From Pseudomonadota bacterium (lineage in GTDB: Bacteria; Pseudomonadota; Alphaproteobacteria; Rhizobiales; Hyphomicrobiaceae): DNA of 50,968 nucleotides. The notes beneath the pieces were generated by a model that was not told where the DNA came from, ran no database searches, and saw nothing but the letters and a program-made list of their open reading frames with translations. Below, piece by piece: positions 17,243 to 25,489 of the stretch. The DNA lies in contig JAEZRM010000141.1 of assembly GCA_023412805.1 (NCBI GenBank), positions 1-50,968 of the forward strand, written 5' to 3'. The translations under genes were made by a program, and so were the position numbers. Numbering within the stretch: position 1 is the first letter of the stretch; the number at the start of each line of letters is the position of its first letter.

Positions 17243-17268
17243 AACTCGCGGGTTCGGCTGTCCGTTCC
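17243..17268 (-). promoter_or_regulatory. EcfG-like promoter
   Basis: Minus strand GGAAC (17268-17264), 17-base spacer, AGTT (17246-17243). The -35 is exact and the GTT core kept. It ends 28 bases before the ATG at 17214. Confidence 0.5.
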
Positions 17269-17273
17269 GAAAA

Positions 17274-18068
17274 TCAGCGTTTCGCGGGCCGTCGCTTACT
17301 CGGCAGGGTTATCTCAGCCCACGCGGGCGCATGATCGCTTGCGCCGCGTTCCCCCCGTACATCACGGTCCACGCCGGCGTCTTTCACCTTCAGCCCTGGA
17401 CTCACAAGGAGATGGTCCAGGCGAAGGCCAGCATCCCGCGCCCATCGATTTCGCATGTAGTGCCAGAATGTATAAATGCGCGCATCGCCGTGGGTCTCGC
17501 GTATGGCATCGGTCCACCCCTGTTTCACAAGACGCGCGTAGGCTGCTCGGCTCTTGGGGTGCACCAGCGCATCGTCATCCCATGACGTGGTTGGATAGAT
17601 GTCCAAAGGCGTGGGAGCCACATTGTAGTCTCCGGCAAGCACGACCGGGACACCCGCATCAAGAAGACTCCGCGCATGTTTAGAAAGTCTCTGGAACCAG
17701 GCGAGTTTGTAGTCGAATTTCACGCCAGGCTGGGGATTGCCGTTTGGAAGGTACAAGCAGCCGATGATAACGCCAGCGATTGCGGCCTCGATGTAGCGCG
17801 CCTGCTTGTCCTGCGCGTCTCCCGGCAATGAGGTGCGGGTTAAGACAGGCTCCGCACTGCGCGAGAGGATAGCGACGCCATTCCAGGTTCTTTGCCCCAG
17901 CCACGCCGAATGATAGCCGGCGGCAAGTAATGCTGCCTCCGGATACGCCTCGTGGGCGCACTTGAGCTCTTGCAGACAGACAACGTCGGGCTCTGCCGCT
18001 TCGAGCCAGCGCAGCAGGTTCGCAAGTCGGTTGTTGATGTTGTTGATGTTGAAGGTGGCGATTTTCAT
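17274..18068 (-). CDS. xthA: exodeoxyribonuclease III (AP endonuclease)
   Basis: 264 residues. It cuts DNA at abasic sites and removes 3'-blocking groups in base-excision repair. Endonuclease/exonuclease/phosphatase fold: FNINNINNRL, catalytic glutamate in CLQELK, AGDYNVAPTPLDIY, LRLDHLLVSP and the terminal ASDHAPAWAEI with the catalytic Asp-His. Length is normal. It starts 19 bases after the methyltransferase gene and likely shares its EcfG promoter, adding another repair enzyme to the stress regulon. The window's DNA glycosylase would make its substrate. Confidence 0.93.
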   Translation of the reverse strand: MKIATFNINNINNRLANLLRWLEAAEPDVVCLQELKCAHEAYPEAALLAAGYHSAWLGQRTWNGVAILSRSAEPVLTRTSLPGDAQDKQARYIEAAIAGVIIGCLYLPNGNPQPGVKFDYKLAWFQRLSKHARSLLDAGVPVVLAGDYNVAPTPLDIYPTTSWDDDALVHPKSRAAYARLVKQGWTDAIRETHGDARIYTFWHYMRNRWARDAGLRLDHLLVSPGLKVKDAGVDRDVRGERGASDHAPAWAEITLPSKRRPAKR

Positions 18069-18087
18069 CTAAGCCCGCCGGGCTCGG

Positions 18088-18837
18088 CTAAGAAGACTGA
18101 CGCCATCGATCGTAGCGTGCACCATAACGCTGTACGAGGTCGCGCTCTTCGTAGCGCATCGCTATGAGCACGTATGCGGTAAACCCGACGGCCAGCAGTA
18201 GATGCCCGGCTGTCATCTGCGGCGTTGCCCAAACGCCAAGCAGGACACCGACATACATGGGGTGGCTTAGCCATCGATAGATGCGCCCGGTCTTGAGCTC
18301 GAACGGACATTCGCGCCGCCCTTGATACCATGCTCGCATCTGCTTCAGGCCGAGTAGTTCAAAGATGCCGAACGAGAACGCACCTACAAATAGCGTCAGC
18401 CAACCTAGGGCAAACAGCCCCCACATCACGTCGCGCCATAGACCCTTGCCCACGTCCCAAATCGGGTAGGGGAGGGGCTGCCAAAGGATGATGAGGGCAA
18501 ACAGGCAGATGTTGGCCACATGGACGTACGTGCAGCGTTCAAACGCCGGTGGCAGCCGCCCCATCACGGTCGCCTTGAACCACGGACGCGCCATGAGAGA
18601 ATGCTGCAAGCTGAACAAAGCTATGAGGGCAGCGTCGATGGTGACTGCACCCCACGGATTGCTTACGAAGCCGCCGCGATCGACTGTGGGTAGCGGCCAG
18701 ACCTCTCTCAACTTGCCCGGTGACGATAGAAAAACGACGAAACAGATCCAGAAGACCCACATGATGCCAATGCCCAACCAGGCGTAAGCAAGCCCCCACG
18801 GCGCTTTATCGACATGCAGGCGAGATTGGGTGGCCAT
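18088..18837 (-). CDS. MddA-like methyltransferase (isoprenylcysteine methyltransferase fold)
   Basis: 249 residues, five to six membrane segments. The C-terminal RIYRWLSHPMYVGVLLG and RYEERDLVQRYGARY match the ICMT/NnrU-like superfamily; overall layout resembles methanethiol S-methyltransferase, which makes dimethyl sulphide. The substrate is an inference. The ATG at 18837 lies only 8 bases after an EcfG -10 element, so its mRNA would be nearly leaderless unless an internal start is used. Confidence 0.7.
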   Translation of the reverse strand: MATQSRLHVDKAPWGLAYAWLGIGIMWVFWICFVVFLSSPGKLREVWPLPTVDRGGFVSNPWGAVTIDAALIALFSLQHSLMARPWFKATVMGRLPPAFERCTYVHVANICLFALIILWQPLPYPIWDVGKGLWRDVMWGLFALGWLTLFVGAFSFGIFELLGLKQMRAWYQGRRECPFELKTGRIYRWLSHPMYVGVLLGVWATPQMTAGHLLLAVGFTAYVLIAMRYEERDLVQRYGARYDRWRQSS

Positions 18838-18845
18838 GGCCGCAT

Positions 18846-18870
18846 AACACTGCCTCGCCTTTGAAGTTCC
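18846..18870 (-). promoter_or_regulatory. EcfG-type promoter of the methyltransferase-xthA unit
   Basis: Minus strand GGAAC (18870-18866), 16-base spacer, TGTT (18849-18846). The ATG follows after 8 bases, which predicts a start of transcription at or next to the start codon. Confidence 0.62.
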
Positions 18871-19003
18871 GGCCGGATTGCGGCCTTCCTTAGTCCTCCC
18901 CGAGACCATGTTGGATCAGGGTTGTGGCCAGCCGGCAGCCACTGTCGCCACCCACCTCGCGGAGTGACGCTTGGTTGATGATCTCGGCGCGCGTGCACAT
19001 GTT

Positions 19004-19331
19004 TTATTGCCGCCAATAGTGTTCGGTTAGGCGCTCATCAGTCGAGGCACCGATGCTGCGTAGCTGCGGGCATGCGACGTGCAATGGTTTGCGGCACACG
19101 AAGTCTCCCCCGATGCCGTGAAGGTGCGGTAGCGCCACCATGTCGTTGTCGAACTCGATGGAGCCTCCAACAACGTCGAGACGATTGCGTAGTACCTGCG
19201 GCGTGCGCGTCGCGCCACTCGCCGAACATGTGCGCGAGGCGCGTGAAGAAATCTGGGTTGCCCCTCGCCGAATTTATCAAGCTTCCATCCTTGTGTTCAA
19301 TGGTGTCCGCCAATCCCATCGAGTGCTGCAT
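19004..19331 (-). pseudogene. frameshifted small protein of unknown function
   Basis: From the ATG at 19331 the frame reads as a natural protein for about 45 codons (LADTIEHKDGSLINSARG, then FFTRLAHMFGEWRDAHAA). The sense continuation is in another frame: LDVVGGSIEFDNDMVALP, then HGIGGDFVCRKPLHVACP, then IGASTDERLTEHYWRQ and stop at 19004. One single-base change near 19195 would rejoin a protein of about 108 residues. Family not recognised. True mutation or sequence error cannot be separated here. Confidence 0.6.
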
Positions 19332-19379
19332 GGGCCGACGCAAATGAAGCGGGGGCTTTACGTAAAAGGCCGCTCCGTC

Positions 19380-19404
19380 GCAACGTTCCTTCCCGCCGCC
19401 CGTT
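19380..19404 (+). promoter_or_regulatory. possible EcfG promoter of the reductase gene
   Basis: GCAAC (19380-19384), 16-base spacer, CGTT (19401-19404): one mismatch in the -35. It ends 45 bases before the ATG at 19450. Confidence 0.35.
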
Positions 19405-19449
19405 ACTAGGCAACCACCATCGCCAAGCGGTCGTACGGATTAGGGATCG

Positions 19450-20340
19450 ATGCCAGAAGGCCCCATAGACTGCGTCATCGTGGGAGGGGGTCCAGCGGGC
19501 CTCGTGGCGGCCCTCTATCTCGCCCGATATCGCCGCCGGGTGCGGGTCGTCGACGGGGGAGAGAGTCGCGCCGCATGGATTTCTTGCAGCCGCAATACGC
19601 TTGGCTTTTCGGACGGGGTGAACGGTCGGCACTTACTTCAACTCATGACGACGCAGGCCAGGATGCACGGCGCAGAAATTATGGACGGTACGGTAACGAA
19701 TATTCGAAAGGATCATACCTTCCATATAGACTTGGCCGATGGAACGCCCCTGATGGCGAGTATCGTGCTGCTAGCAACCGGCGTCGAAGATGTCATTCCT
19801 TCCGGTTGGGACATCAAGGACGCCGTGGCGAACCAAGTTCTACGCTTATGCCCTGTATGCGATGCCTTCGAGGCAACCGGCCTCAGTGTGGCTGTTGTTG
19901 GAACGGGTGCGCGCAGCGTGGAAAAAGCGCGCTTTCTGAGGCGTTACACCGATCGCCTCACGGTGTACGCTCAGTCTCCCATTTCAGACGACGATCAAGA
20001 CTGGCTGATGGAAAGCGGGATCGAACTTTTCGATGCCAGCGTTCTCGCAATCCGGTTCTCGAGCAAGAAAGCGATCATCGAGGTGAATGGCCGATCTACG
20101 CCTTTCGATGTTGTTTATCCGGCATTTGGCAGCAAAATCCGATCCGAACTCGCCCGTATGGCCGGGGCGAACTGCACTGAAGACCAGTGCATTATCGTAG
20201 ACAAACATCAGGAGACGTCAGTAAGCGGGCTCTTCGCGGCCGGTGATGTCGTGGAAGCGCTTGACCAAATTTCGGTAGCCTCAGGTCACGCCTCCATAGC
20301 GGCGGCCAAGATCAACACGTTTTTGTCGGCTCGCAAGTAG
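19450..20340 (+). CDS. thioredoxin-reductase-like NAD(P)/FAD oxidoreductase
   Basis: 296 residues. FAD loop VIVGGGPAGLVAALYLA at residues about 9-25, a CxxC pair in LCPVCDAFEATG (about 136-147), NAD(P) loop VVGTGARS and the C-terminal FAD motif VSGLFAAGDVVEALDQISVA. This is the thioredoxin reductase fold, and the redox-active cysteine pair is kept; the partner could be a thioredoxin or a different disulphide protein. It stands alone. Confidence 0.86.
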   Translation: MPEGPIDCVIVGGGPAGLVAALYLARYRRRVRVVDGGESRAAWISCSRNTLGFSDGVNGRHLLQLMTTQARMHGAEIMDGTVTNIRKDHTFHIDLADGTPLMASIVLLATGVEDVIPSGWDIKDAVANQVLRLCPVCDAFEATGLSVAVVGTGARSVEKARFLRRYTDRLTVYAQSPISDDDQDWLMESGIELFDASVLAIRFSSKKAIIEVNGRSTPFDVVYPAFGSKIRSELARMAGANCTEDQCIIVDKHQETSVSGLFAAGDVVEALDQISVASGHASIAAAKINTFLSARK

Positions 20341-20690
20341 CGTCGTTTGTTCGCGATGTTCTGCTAGCGAGCTCATTACCTCGCTTGACATTGCGACGTG
20401 TATTCGCAGCGACCGTCGCGGCAAGGCATGTTTCAGCGTCTCAGATCCCGCAGGCGCCCTGCCGATCGCTCGACGCGATTGCCACGTCTGCCACTACTTC
20501 CCAGAGTAGCTATGGGCCAGAAGGAGACGAACACACCTGTTCGCGCGGCGCGCCGCACAAAGGTGCGACATCCCATTTGCGGACATCGACCACAGCATAG
20601 CGGGCCGATAGTGAAATCCCCCGATATGCCCGCAATCAAGATCAATCCGAAGTCACGCGCAAACGTTAACGGTTGCTTCCAGCCGAATGC
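20341..20690 (+). other. 350-base gap with no gene seen
   Basis: No frame here reads as a convincing protein, and no hairpin with a T-tract was seen. A short frame at 20400-20694 has no family resemblance. It may be old decayed sequence next to the ligase remnant. Confidence 0.4.
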
Positions 20691-20696
20691 ATAAGC

Positions 20697-21030
20697 AGAA
20701 GTTGATTGAGGTGGATTTGATAAGACGCGTCCTGACGCTTTGAGACCACGCCCGCCAGCCCATCTCGCAGGCGTGCTCAAATAATTTTGCCCCGTCACCT
20801 CCATGTGGTTCGGGAGAACAAATTGGCGCTCCGATGCCGCTGAGCAGCTCCATGAGAATGCGTTTGCGATCGAGGAGCGCAGCAGCTCGCTTTTCGAACC
20901 GGTCGAGGTAGAGGATGTCGGCAGATCGCCCTCGCGGTCCCATAGCGATGTTGAGCGTATCGAATTTGCTGGCGCCCCTGAAGTGCCGTTGCGATTGATG
21001 GGATCTCACCGGAAAAGTAGCCAGCATGGC
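20697..21030 (-). pseudogene. remnant of an ATP-dependent DNA ligase (LIG domain)
   Basis: The minus strand matches the middle of the intact ligase at 41736-42701: FDTLNIAMGPRGRSADIL, then DRKRILMELLSGIGAPI, then DGAKLFEHACEMG and a degraded copy of the SKRMDAPYR region. Frameshifts and substitutions break it, and both ends are missing, including the nucleotidyl lysine and the C-terminal half. Third copy of this domain in the window outside ligD. Confidence 0.75.
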
Positions 21031-21214
21031 CAAGCCGCGCAGCACCGGGGTCGCCTTTTCGTTCGAGCAAGCCTTCGGGTCGCATGATGATGGGCAGGCA
21101 TGGGCACAGTGTTCGAGACAACCATTCCAACCACTCCAAATAGTCGTGTTTGGACATTCTGAACTCGGCGAATCAACAAGCTAACGGCGTGTAAATACAC
21201 GCACACAGGTGTAC

Positions 21215-21240
21215 GGAACCGTACCTCGGGATGATATGTT
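21215..21240 (+). promoter_or_regulatory. EcfG-type promoter of the NepR-like gene
   Basis: GGAAC (21215-21219), 17-base spacer, TGTT (21237-21240). The ATG of the small gene follows 8 bases later, predicting a nearly leaderless transcript. Confidence 0.6.
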
Positions 21241-21248
21241 TCAGGCGC

Positions 21249-21458
21249 ATGGACAAGACGCACATCAAACTGCTCGGCAAGAAGCTCCGGCAGATATACG
21301 TCGCACCGGACGAGCTGCCGTTCCCGATGCGAAAGGCTTTGGAGGCGCTGACCCATCGTCCTTTAACTGGTGACAACGACGACCTGCCGCAGACACGCGG
21401 TGGCAACGGCTGTGACCCTGTAAGCATTAATGTCGAGACTGCTCGGCAGAGCGAGTAA
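21249..21458 (+). CDS. NepR-like small protein (possible anti-sigma factor)
   Basis: 69 residues. The segment LLGKKLRQIYVAPDELPFPM followed by RKALEALTHR follows the NepR pattern (G-x-x-LR-x-x-Y, then a proline-containing helix break, then a leucine-rich helix). NepR holds EcfG inactive until phosphorylated PhyR removes it. No ecfG or phyR gene is in the window, so this would be an orphan paralogue; the call rests on a short motif. Its own EcfG-type promoter fits feedback control. A rho-independent terminator follows 20 bases after the stop. Confidence 0.5.
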   Translation: MDKTHIKLLGKKLRQIYVAPDELPFPMRKALEALTHRPLTGDNDDLPQTRGGNGCDPVSINVETARQSE

Positions 21459-21477
21459 TCGCTAATCGCTAATTCCT

Positions 21478-21500
21478 GACCCTCGCGGGGTCTTATTTTT
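21478..21500 (+). terminator. rho-independent terminator after the NepR-like gene
   Basis: Stem GACCC (21478-21482) / GGGTC (21488-21492) with loop TCGCG, then TTATTTTT. Confidence 0.75.
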
Positions 21501-21667
21501 AAAAGTGGGTAAAACGCGAGTATGTGAAAGCGGCAGTATTCACTTTCAAAGTGACGTGCTGGGAAGTCTCCGGCATTTGGAAGGCCGAGAACCCATGAGC
21601 AAACTTGCTATCCGACATATGCGCCGTGCTCGCATGCAGTGGCTAGAAGCGCGTGACGCCTGCCTTG

Positions 21668-21827
21668 TCAGCTCGTCACGCGCTCCACCCTGTCCGCTTC
21701 GGCCTTCGCCAGCATCGCGTGCAGGTGCTTGGTCGGCACTCTGAACCCTCGCGGTTGGTAACTGCGCAGCATCTCCGGCGGCCTCGTTAAAGCGCCGGTG
21801 CATGGCGCCTGCCGCCGCCAATCTCAC
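21668..21827 (-). pseudogene. frameshifted member of the small HRRFNEA family
   Basis: The minus strand reads GAMHRRFNEAAGDAAQ, then after a frameshift VPTKHLHAMLAKAEADRVER to a stop at 21668. This follows the protein at 39575-39790 (IHRKFNEAAAHAD, then WPTHHPHAMLRKAEANRE). It lies directly after the related gene at 21824-22126. Confidence 0.6.
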
Positions 21828-22126
21828 GCCGATGGGTTGACCTTCATCCAGCGCACCTTGCGCAGGGCAGAGAGGGCGGCGCGCTTGTCGGCTTCCGCCT
21901 GTTGCAGCTTGCCCTGCAAGGCCGTGCTGTCGATGCCACGCGCTTGGCGAGCCTTAAGTAGTGCGACGAGCTCGTCGGCGCGGTCGAACGCTACGTCGAA
22001 GCGCTGCTGGAGGTGCTCGATGGGACTGACAACATCTGCTGTCGTCAAGCGCTTGCTCGGCGCGGGCAGTTTCTCGGATGGTGTGGAGGCGAACCGCTCG
22101 GTAACATGCACTCTGGACTGGGCCAT
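21824..22126 (-). CDS. small coiled-coil protein, paralogue of 39141-39431
   Basis: 100 residues from MAQSRVHVTERF. The core (PIEHLQQRFDVAFDRADEL, then LLKARQARGIDSTALQGKLQ and KRAALSALRKVRWMKV) is mostly helical and closely follows the protein at 39141. Function unknown. An exact EcfG promoter lies 34 bases upstream of the ATG, as in the paralogue, so it is probably a general-stress protein. Confidence 0.72.
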   Translation of the reverse strand: MAQSRVHVTERFASTPSEKLPAPSKRLTTADVVSPIEHLQQRFDVAFDRADELVALLKARQARGIDSTALQGKLQQAEADKRAALSALRKVRWMKVNPSA

Positions 22127-22160
22127 TTCATTCAACCTCTTGCTTGGCAACCAGCGGATG

Positions 22161-22185
22161 AACGCAATGTCATCGGCCTCGTTCC
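22161..22185 (-). promoter_or_regulatory. EcfG-type promoter
   Basis: Minus strand GGAAC (22185-22181), 16-base spacer, CGTT (22164-22161): exact. It ends 34 bases before the ATG at 22126. Confidence 0.78.
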
Positions 22186-22584
22186 CGGCAATCAGGGTCT
22201 TGCGTGTCCCTGTGCACGGTAGCGTACCGACATCAACAGGAACGGCGCTGTGAGGGCTTCGGTTTGCCCTGTGTCGAACTTATCGGCTCAGCTCCCTTGG
22301 CCTCGAGGCGGCGGATTCTTGGCCGCCGCCGCTCTTTCCCGGCAGGGACGATGTACGGCAGCCGCGTGTGGCATCGGCCTCGCTGAGACAATTTGTAATG
22401 GCCTGCCCAATCATTTGATAGGGCGTCGTCAGCCCACGTCCATTAACCTAGCTGCACGCTGCGGCGCCCGCACTTTGGGAAGACCGCGCGAAGGGACTGA
22501 CGTGCTGTCGGGGGACGCGCGTCCGTCCTAAGCCTTCGCATTTGTGATTGATGAAACCGCGCCTGTTGTTTAGACCTCAGCGCC
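22186..22584 (+). other. gap without a gene; one strong hairpin
   Basis: No convincing protein frame. A perfect 8-bp hairpin lies at 22307-22314 / 22323-22330 (GGCGGCGG / CCGCCGCC, 8-base loop), followed by GCTCTTT, too weak a T-tract to call a terminator. Confidence 0.4.
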
Positions 22585-22674
22585 GCCGCTCTCCCCTTGA
22601 GCGGCACCTAATATTCATTAGGTCATTGCTCCAAGGCGCGGTGCCGGTCCCCCCATCGGCACCGCGTTTCGTTT
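22585..22674 (+). ncRNA. candidate small RNA: three perfect hairpins and a terminator
   Basis: Three hairpins in 82 bases. First: GCCGCTC (22585-22591) / GAGCGGC (22599-22605), loop TCCCCTT. Second, directly abutting: ACCTAAT (22606-22612) / ATTAGGT (22617-22623), loop ATTC. Third: a 10-bp stem (22637-22646 / 22657-22666) with loop GTCCCCCCAT, then TTTCGTTT. C-rich loops that could pair with Shine-Dalgarno sequences are known in alphaproteobacterial trans-acting small RNAs such as the alpha-r14 family. The 5' end is not located. No protein frame explains these structures. Confidence 0.62.
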
Positions 22675-22757
22675 CGGTGGTGCTGATGGCTCCCTCCGGA
22701 CAGGCGACCGCGTCCCCTCATGCTTCCCTGTATGATGTCGCGGTCGCCATGCTATTG

Positions 22758-22782
22758 GGAACAAGCGCGCGGCGAGCGCGTT
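22758..22782 (+). promoter_or_regulatory. orphan EcfG-type promoter
   Basis: GGAAC (22758-22762), 16-base spacer, CGTT (22779-22782): exact, but no plus-strand gene follows. A 9-bp hairpin (22840-22848 / 22857-22865) lies about 60 bases downstream, so a non-coding transcript is possible; chance is also possible. Confidence 0.4.
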
Positions 22783-22863
22783 CGCGCATCAAGTCAGGGA
22801 TATTGAAAGACGCGTTCGATCCCGGCGCGACCGCCGAGAGATGGACACCTTCGCACGTGTCCA

Positions 22864-23262
22864 TCATCCGGCTCTCCGAATTTCCACTTTGATACCATCC
22901 GCAAGCTCGTAGTGCTTCGTGCCGCGCATCTCGACGACCTGACTGTCGTCGTGCCGCATGCCGAGTTCAGTCAGCGCATCCGGCGACCGACTTGATGAAG
23001 TTGCCCACGTCCGCGCGCAGCCATCAAGAGCCCGCTGCCGGCTCCGTACGTTCCTTTTTGGAGTAGCTAGGCGGTATGCCTATCTCGAATCTGCAAAACA
23101 GCTTGAGAGGGCCATCCAAAAGCTTATCAAACGATTGGCGCGGTAACGCGCGGATAAACTCGCGCTTCCAGTCCGTGTAGGCCTTGGGCATGTACGCAAG
23201 CCGCGTCGTGTCACGCGCGGCGTGGGCACGGCATCGGCTTCAGAGCTATGTGGACTTCCAGT
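22864..23262 (-). pseudogene. RusA-type crossover junction endodeoxyribonuclease, frameshifted
   Basis: Read on the minus strand in successive frames: ALKPMPCPR / RVTRRG, then AYMPKAYTDWKREFIRALP, later GIPPSYSKKERTE, then NFIKSV, then ALTELGMRHDDSQVVEM and GIKVEIRRAG to a stop at 22864. This order follows RusA, a Holliday-junction resolvase usually from prophages; the DDSQVV stretch holds conserved acidic residues. At least three frame changes are needed, so it is not functional as read. It follows the gene at 23290-23571 on the same strand. Confidence 0.62.
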
Positions 23263-23289
23263 CTGGGTGCTTTCCTTGCCCCTGAATCC

Positions 23290-23571
23290 TCACCCGTCTG
23301 TGCCGCTCTGTCCAGAGCCGCCGCTCTTGAACCGCTGCGCGTAGGCATCGCGGAGAACGCGAACGCTCGCATTCTTCAGCATCGCTACGTCGTCGCTGTC
23401 CATGCGCGCCATCGAGGTCAACGCCCTCGCGAGGATCTCCCGCGCCATTGCCTGCTGGTGCGGCAAGAACCTGCCTTCGACTTCCGCCCAGGCCTCATCG
23501 AATGCTGTGCCCAAGACCTTCAAAACCTCGGGGCCGTATGCGGCGCCCTCTAGAATAGCTCGTGCCTTCAT
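23290..23571 (-). CDS. conserved small protein of unknown function
   Basis: 93 residues starting MKARAILEGAAYGPEVLKVL, with AGGGAAGGGG upstream. It has AFDEAWAEVEGRF and an all-helical middle (ALTSMARMDSDDVAMLKNAS). It resembles a widespread uncharacterised Hyphomicrobiales protein that starts MKARAI and carries AFDEAWAEI. No promoter of the EcfG or LexA type was found. The RusA remnant is just downstream. Confidence 0.7.
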   Translation of the reverse strand: MKARAILEGAAYGPEVLKVLGTAFDEAWAEVEGRFLPHQQAMAREILARALTSMARMDSDDVAMLKNASVRVLRDAYAQRFKSGGSGQSGTDG

Positions 23572-23847
23572 GGCCCCTTCCCTGAGAGTGGATGTTGGTA
23601 ACGCGAAAAATATTGAAAGACATTCGCCGCCGTCAAGATGCCCAACACGCTGCTACGGCGCGGAGAAATCCGAGCGAAATTATCGGAATAACGCGGCCCG
23701 ACCAGGGACCCGGCGGGACTGTGGAGGCATACCCGCCGGGCCGAGCATGCGACATGACAGAAGTGGCCGCGCCGGTTGACGGAGTGTAGCCGCTCAACGC
23801 GTTGCGCCGAGAGCCAACCCTGTACGCTTCCGTGCATTACACGCATG

Positions 23848-23960
23848 ACAAAACCCGGCCCGCCGGGGGGAGGCGAGCCGGGCTGATGAAACCCGGTCTG
23901 AGGGAAGAGACCGGCAATTACGCGACGACGGGGGATGTCGCCTTCTGTTGTCTTAACAAC
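23848..23960 (-). ncRNA. candidate small RNA with C-rich hairpin loops and terminator
   Basis: Minus strand, 5' to 3': GTTGT/ACAAC hairpin (23960-23947), GCGAC/GTCGC hairpin (23941-23922, loop ATCCCCCGTC), CCGGTCT/AGACCGG hairpin (23914-23893, loop CTTCCCTC), and a terminator hairpin CCCGGC-T-CGCC / GGCG-G-GCCGGG (23882-23854, loop TCCCCCC) followed by TTTTGT. Loops rich in CCTCCC-like sequence are the hallmark of alpha-r14-type small RNAs, thought to block ribosome-binding sites. No protein frame fits. The promoter was not identified. Confidence 0.7.
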
Positions 23961-24006
23961 ACCCCGAGCAAAAGGTTTGCGAATGTTAGTACGGTTTCGC
24001 TCAGTT

Positions 24007-24195
24007 TTAATCGAAAGTGGCTTTCACCGCCGTCACCGCGCCACGTTCCGCGTCGATTGCGCTCGCGAGCGCTGCCGCGCGTTGGCTGATTTCCCCAACA
24101 GTGTCAGCCCCGACCTTGACCGCCGTCTCGGCACTCTCAAGCAACGCCAGCAAGGCTTCGAGCTCGGCCCGCGCCGATGCGATATCCCCGCGTCA
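24007..24195 (-). pseudogene. short helical protein fragment without a start
   Basis: The minus strand reads ASARAELEALLALLESAET, then VKVGADTVGEISQRAAALA and VTAVKATFD to a TAA at 24007. It reads as an alanine-rich helical protein, but no start codon lies in frame after the TGA upstream. Not recognised. Possibly a 5'-truncated or frameshifted gene. Confidence 0.45.
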
Positions 24196-24306
24196 CCCCG
24201 CTACGCTCGAATAGGTCATCCCGATTGCAGTAGTCTACAAATGCGGGCGTGACGTGTCAGACGCAGCTCTGTCTCCCAACGTACGACCGCGATTATTGCT
24301 TCCACA

Positions 24307-24350
24307 ATGGCTGTTGTGCTCTGGGCTCTTTCAGGACCTTGGGCGTTCGA
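24307..24350 (+). pseudogene. fragment of a low-affinity iron permease gene
   Basis: A short stretch reads MAVVLWALSGPWAF, matching VMLWALSGPWFHY of the intact gene at 14997-15410, also at the DNA level. Nothing else of the gene remains. Confidence 0.4.
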
Positions 24351-24434
24351 TCGGGGACCAATGTTAAGCTTGAACACACGTCTTTTCCCGAGAAATAATC
24401 AAGGAGGCCCATTGCCATATCGGTGGATGCATAG

Positions 24435-25353
24435 ATGCGCACAGCCATAAGCAAAGTGAGCCATCTTGAGAACCTGCTCCCTGTGTTGCCTGCGCCGTCA
24501 CAGCCTCTCGTGGTGCGTTACGGCGTCACCACATGCCTGAGCCTTTGTAGCCTCGGCATCTTTGCCGCCATGGAGGCACAAAGCGGGTTCATCGGCCTTT
24601 ATATTCTTCTCCCCGCCGTCTTTCTCTCGGGCATGTTATTCGATCGCGGTAGCGGTTTTTTCGCCACCGGCCTAATGGTCGCGGGTGTTCTGCTGATATT
24701 GCGCCCACAGTGGCCGTCTCCCCTGACCCTCCCAATTATGCTGTTTGTCTTCATTGCGCTTGCTGCCGCAATTCCCGCTGAGGTTCTTCGCAAAGAGATG
24801 GAAAGAGCCGTCGCTGCAGAACGCTCCAAGACGCTCTTGCTTCAGGAGGTAGCCCACCGGACAAAGAACAACCTCGCGATGCTAAGTGCGATGGTCCGTC
24901 TGCAATCTCGTACGCTCGGGCCGGAAGCGTCGGCGGCTCTGGAAACGACGTCGCAGCGTATTCAAACGATGGCCGAGGTCTGCTCGACGACTGCTTGCGC
25001 TGAGCGGCGACAAGCCGGTGGCCCTACGTTGCGAGTTGGACGAAGTATACGCTCACAGTGAGATCGCTGTTCCCATCGCTATCATCATCAATGAGTTGGT
25101 GACGAACAGCTTCAAGTATGGCTTTGCCGATGGTCGGGCGGGACAAATCCAGATCAAGCTTTACGTAGGCAATGACCTAGTGTTGACGGTCTCTGATAAT
25201 GGCGTTGGCATGCCCCCGCCAGAGCAGATAACCATGGGTGTCGGCTCCAAAGTCGTCGCCCTGCTAGCGCAGCAGCTGAACGGTACACTGTCCTACGGGC
25301 CTGCAAACCCGGGCTGCCACGTGGTGCTAAGAATGCCGAAGCCGACGCTCTAG
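24435..25353 (+). pseudogene. HWE/HisKA_2-type sensor kinase, copy with internal deletion
   Basis: Close copy of the intact kinase at 40640-41623. It begins MRTAISKVSHLENLLPVLP, keeps the four-helix DUF4118-like membrane part and the kinase box LLLQEVAHRTKNNLAML, then loses about 25 codons after RIQTMAEV and changes frame. The ATPase domain resumes as LLALSGDKPVALRCELDEV through DNGVGMPPPEQ to the stop at 25353. The deletion removes the end of the dimerisation domain. A duplicated, inactivated stress-sensor gene. Confidence 0.82.
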
Positions 25354-25489
25354 CCAGGTGGACGCTCCTCTGTAGGCGCGGTAACCCGAGAGCCAACTCG
25401 CCCCCCGGGCAGAATGAACTTCACGCGCATTCACAAGGTATCACTCGCCTGCCGTAATGCAGTGACGGGCCAGCCATAACGGCCTCTAT

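Noticed and set aside
17252..17267. GTTC repeat upstream of the 17214 gene as a LexA box
   Set aside because: The spacer is 8 bases, not 7, and an EcfG-like promoter already explains one GTTC.
22548..22892. 114-codon plus-strand frame
   Set aside because: It runs through three perfect hairpins and the RusA remnant and has no protein-like features.
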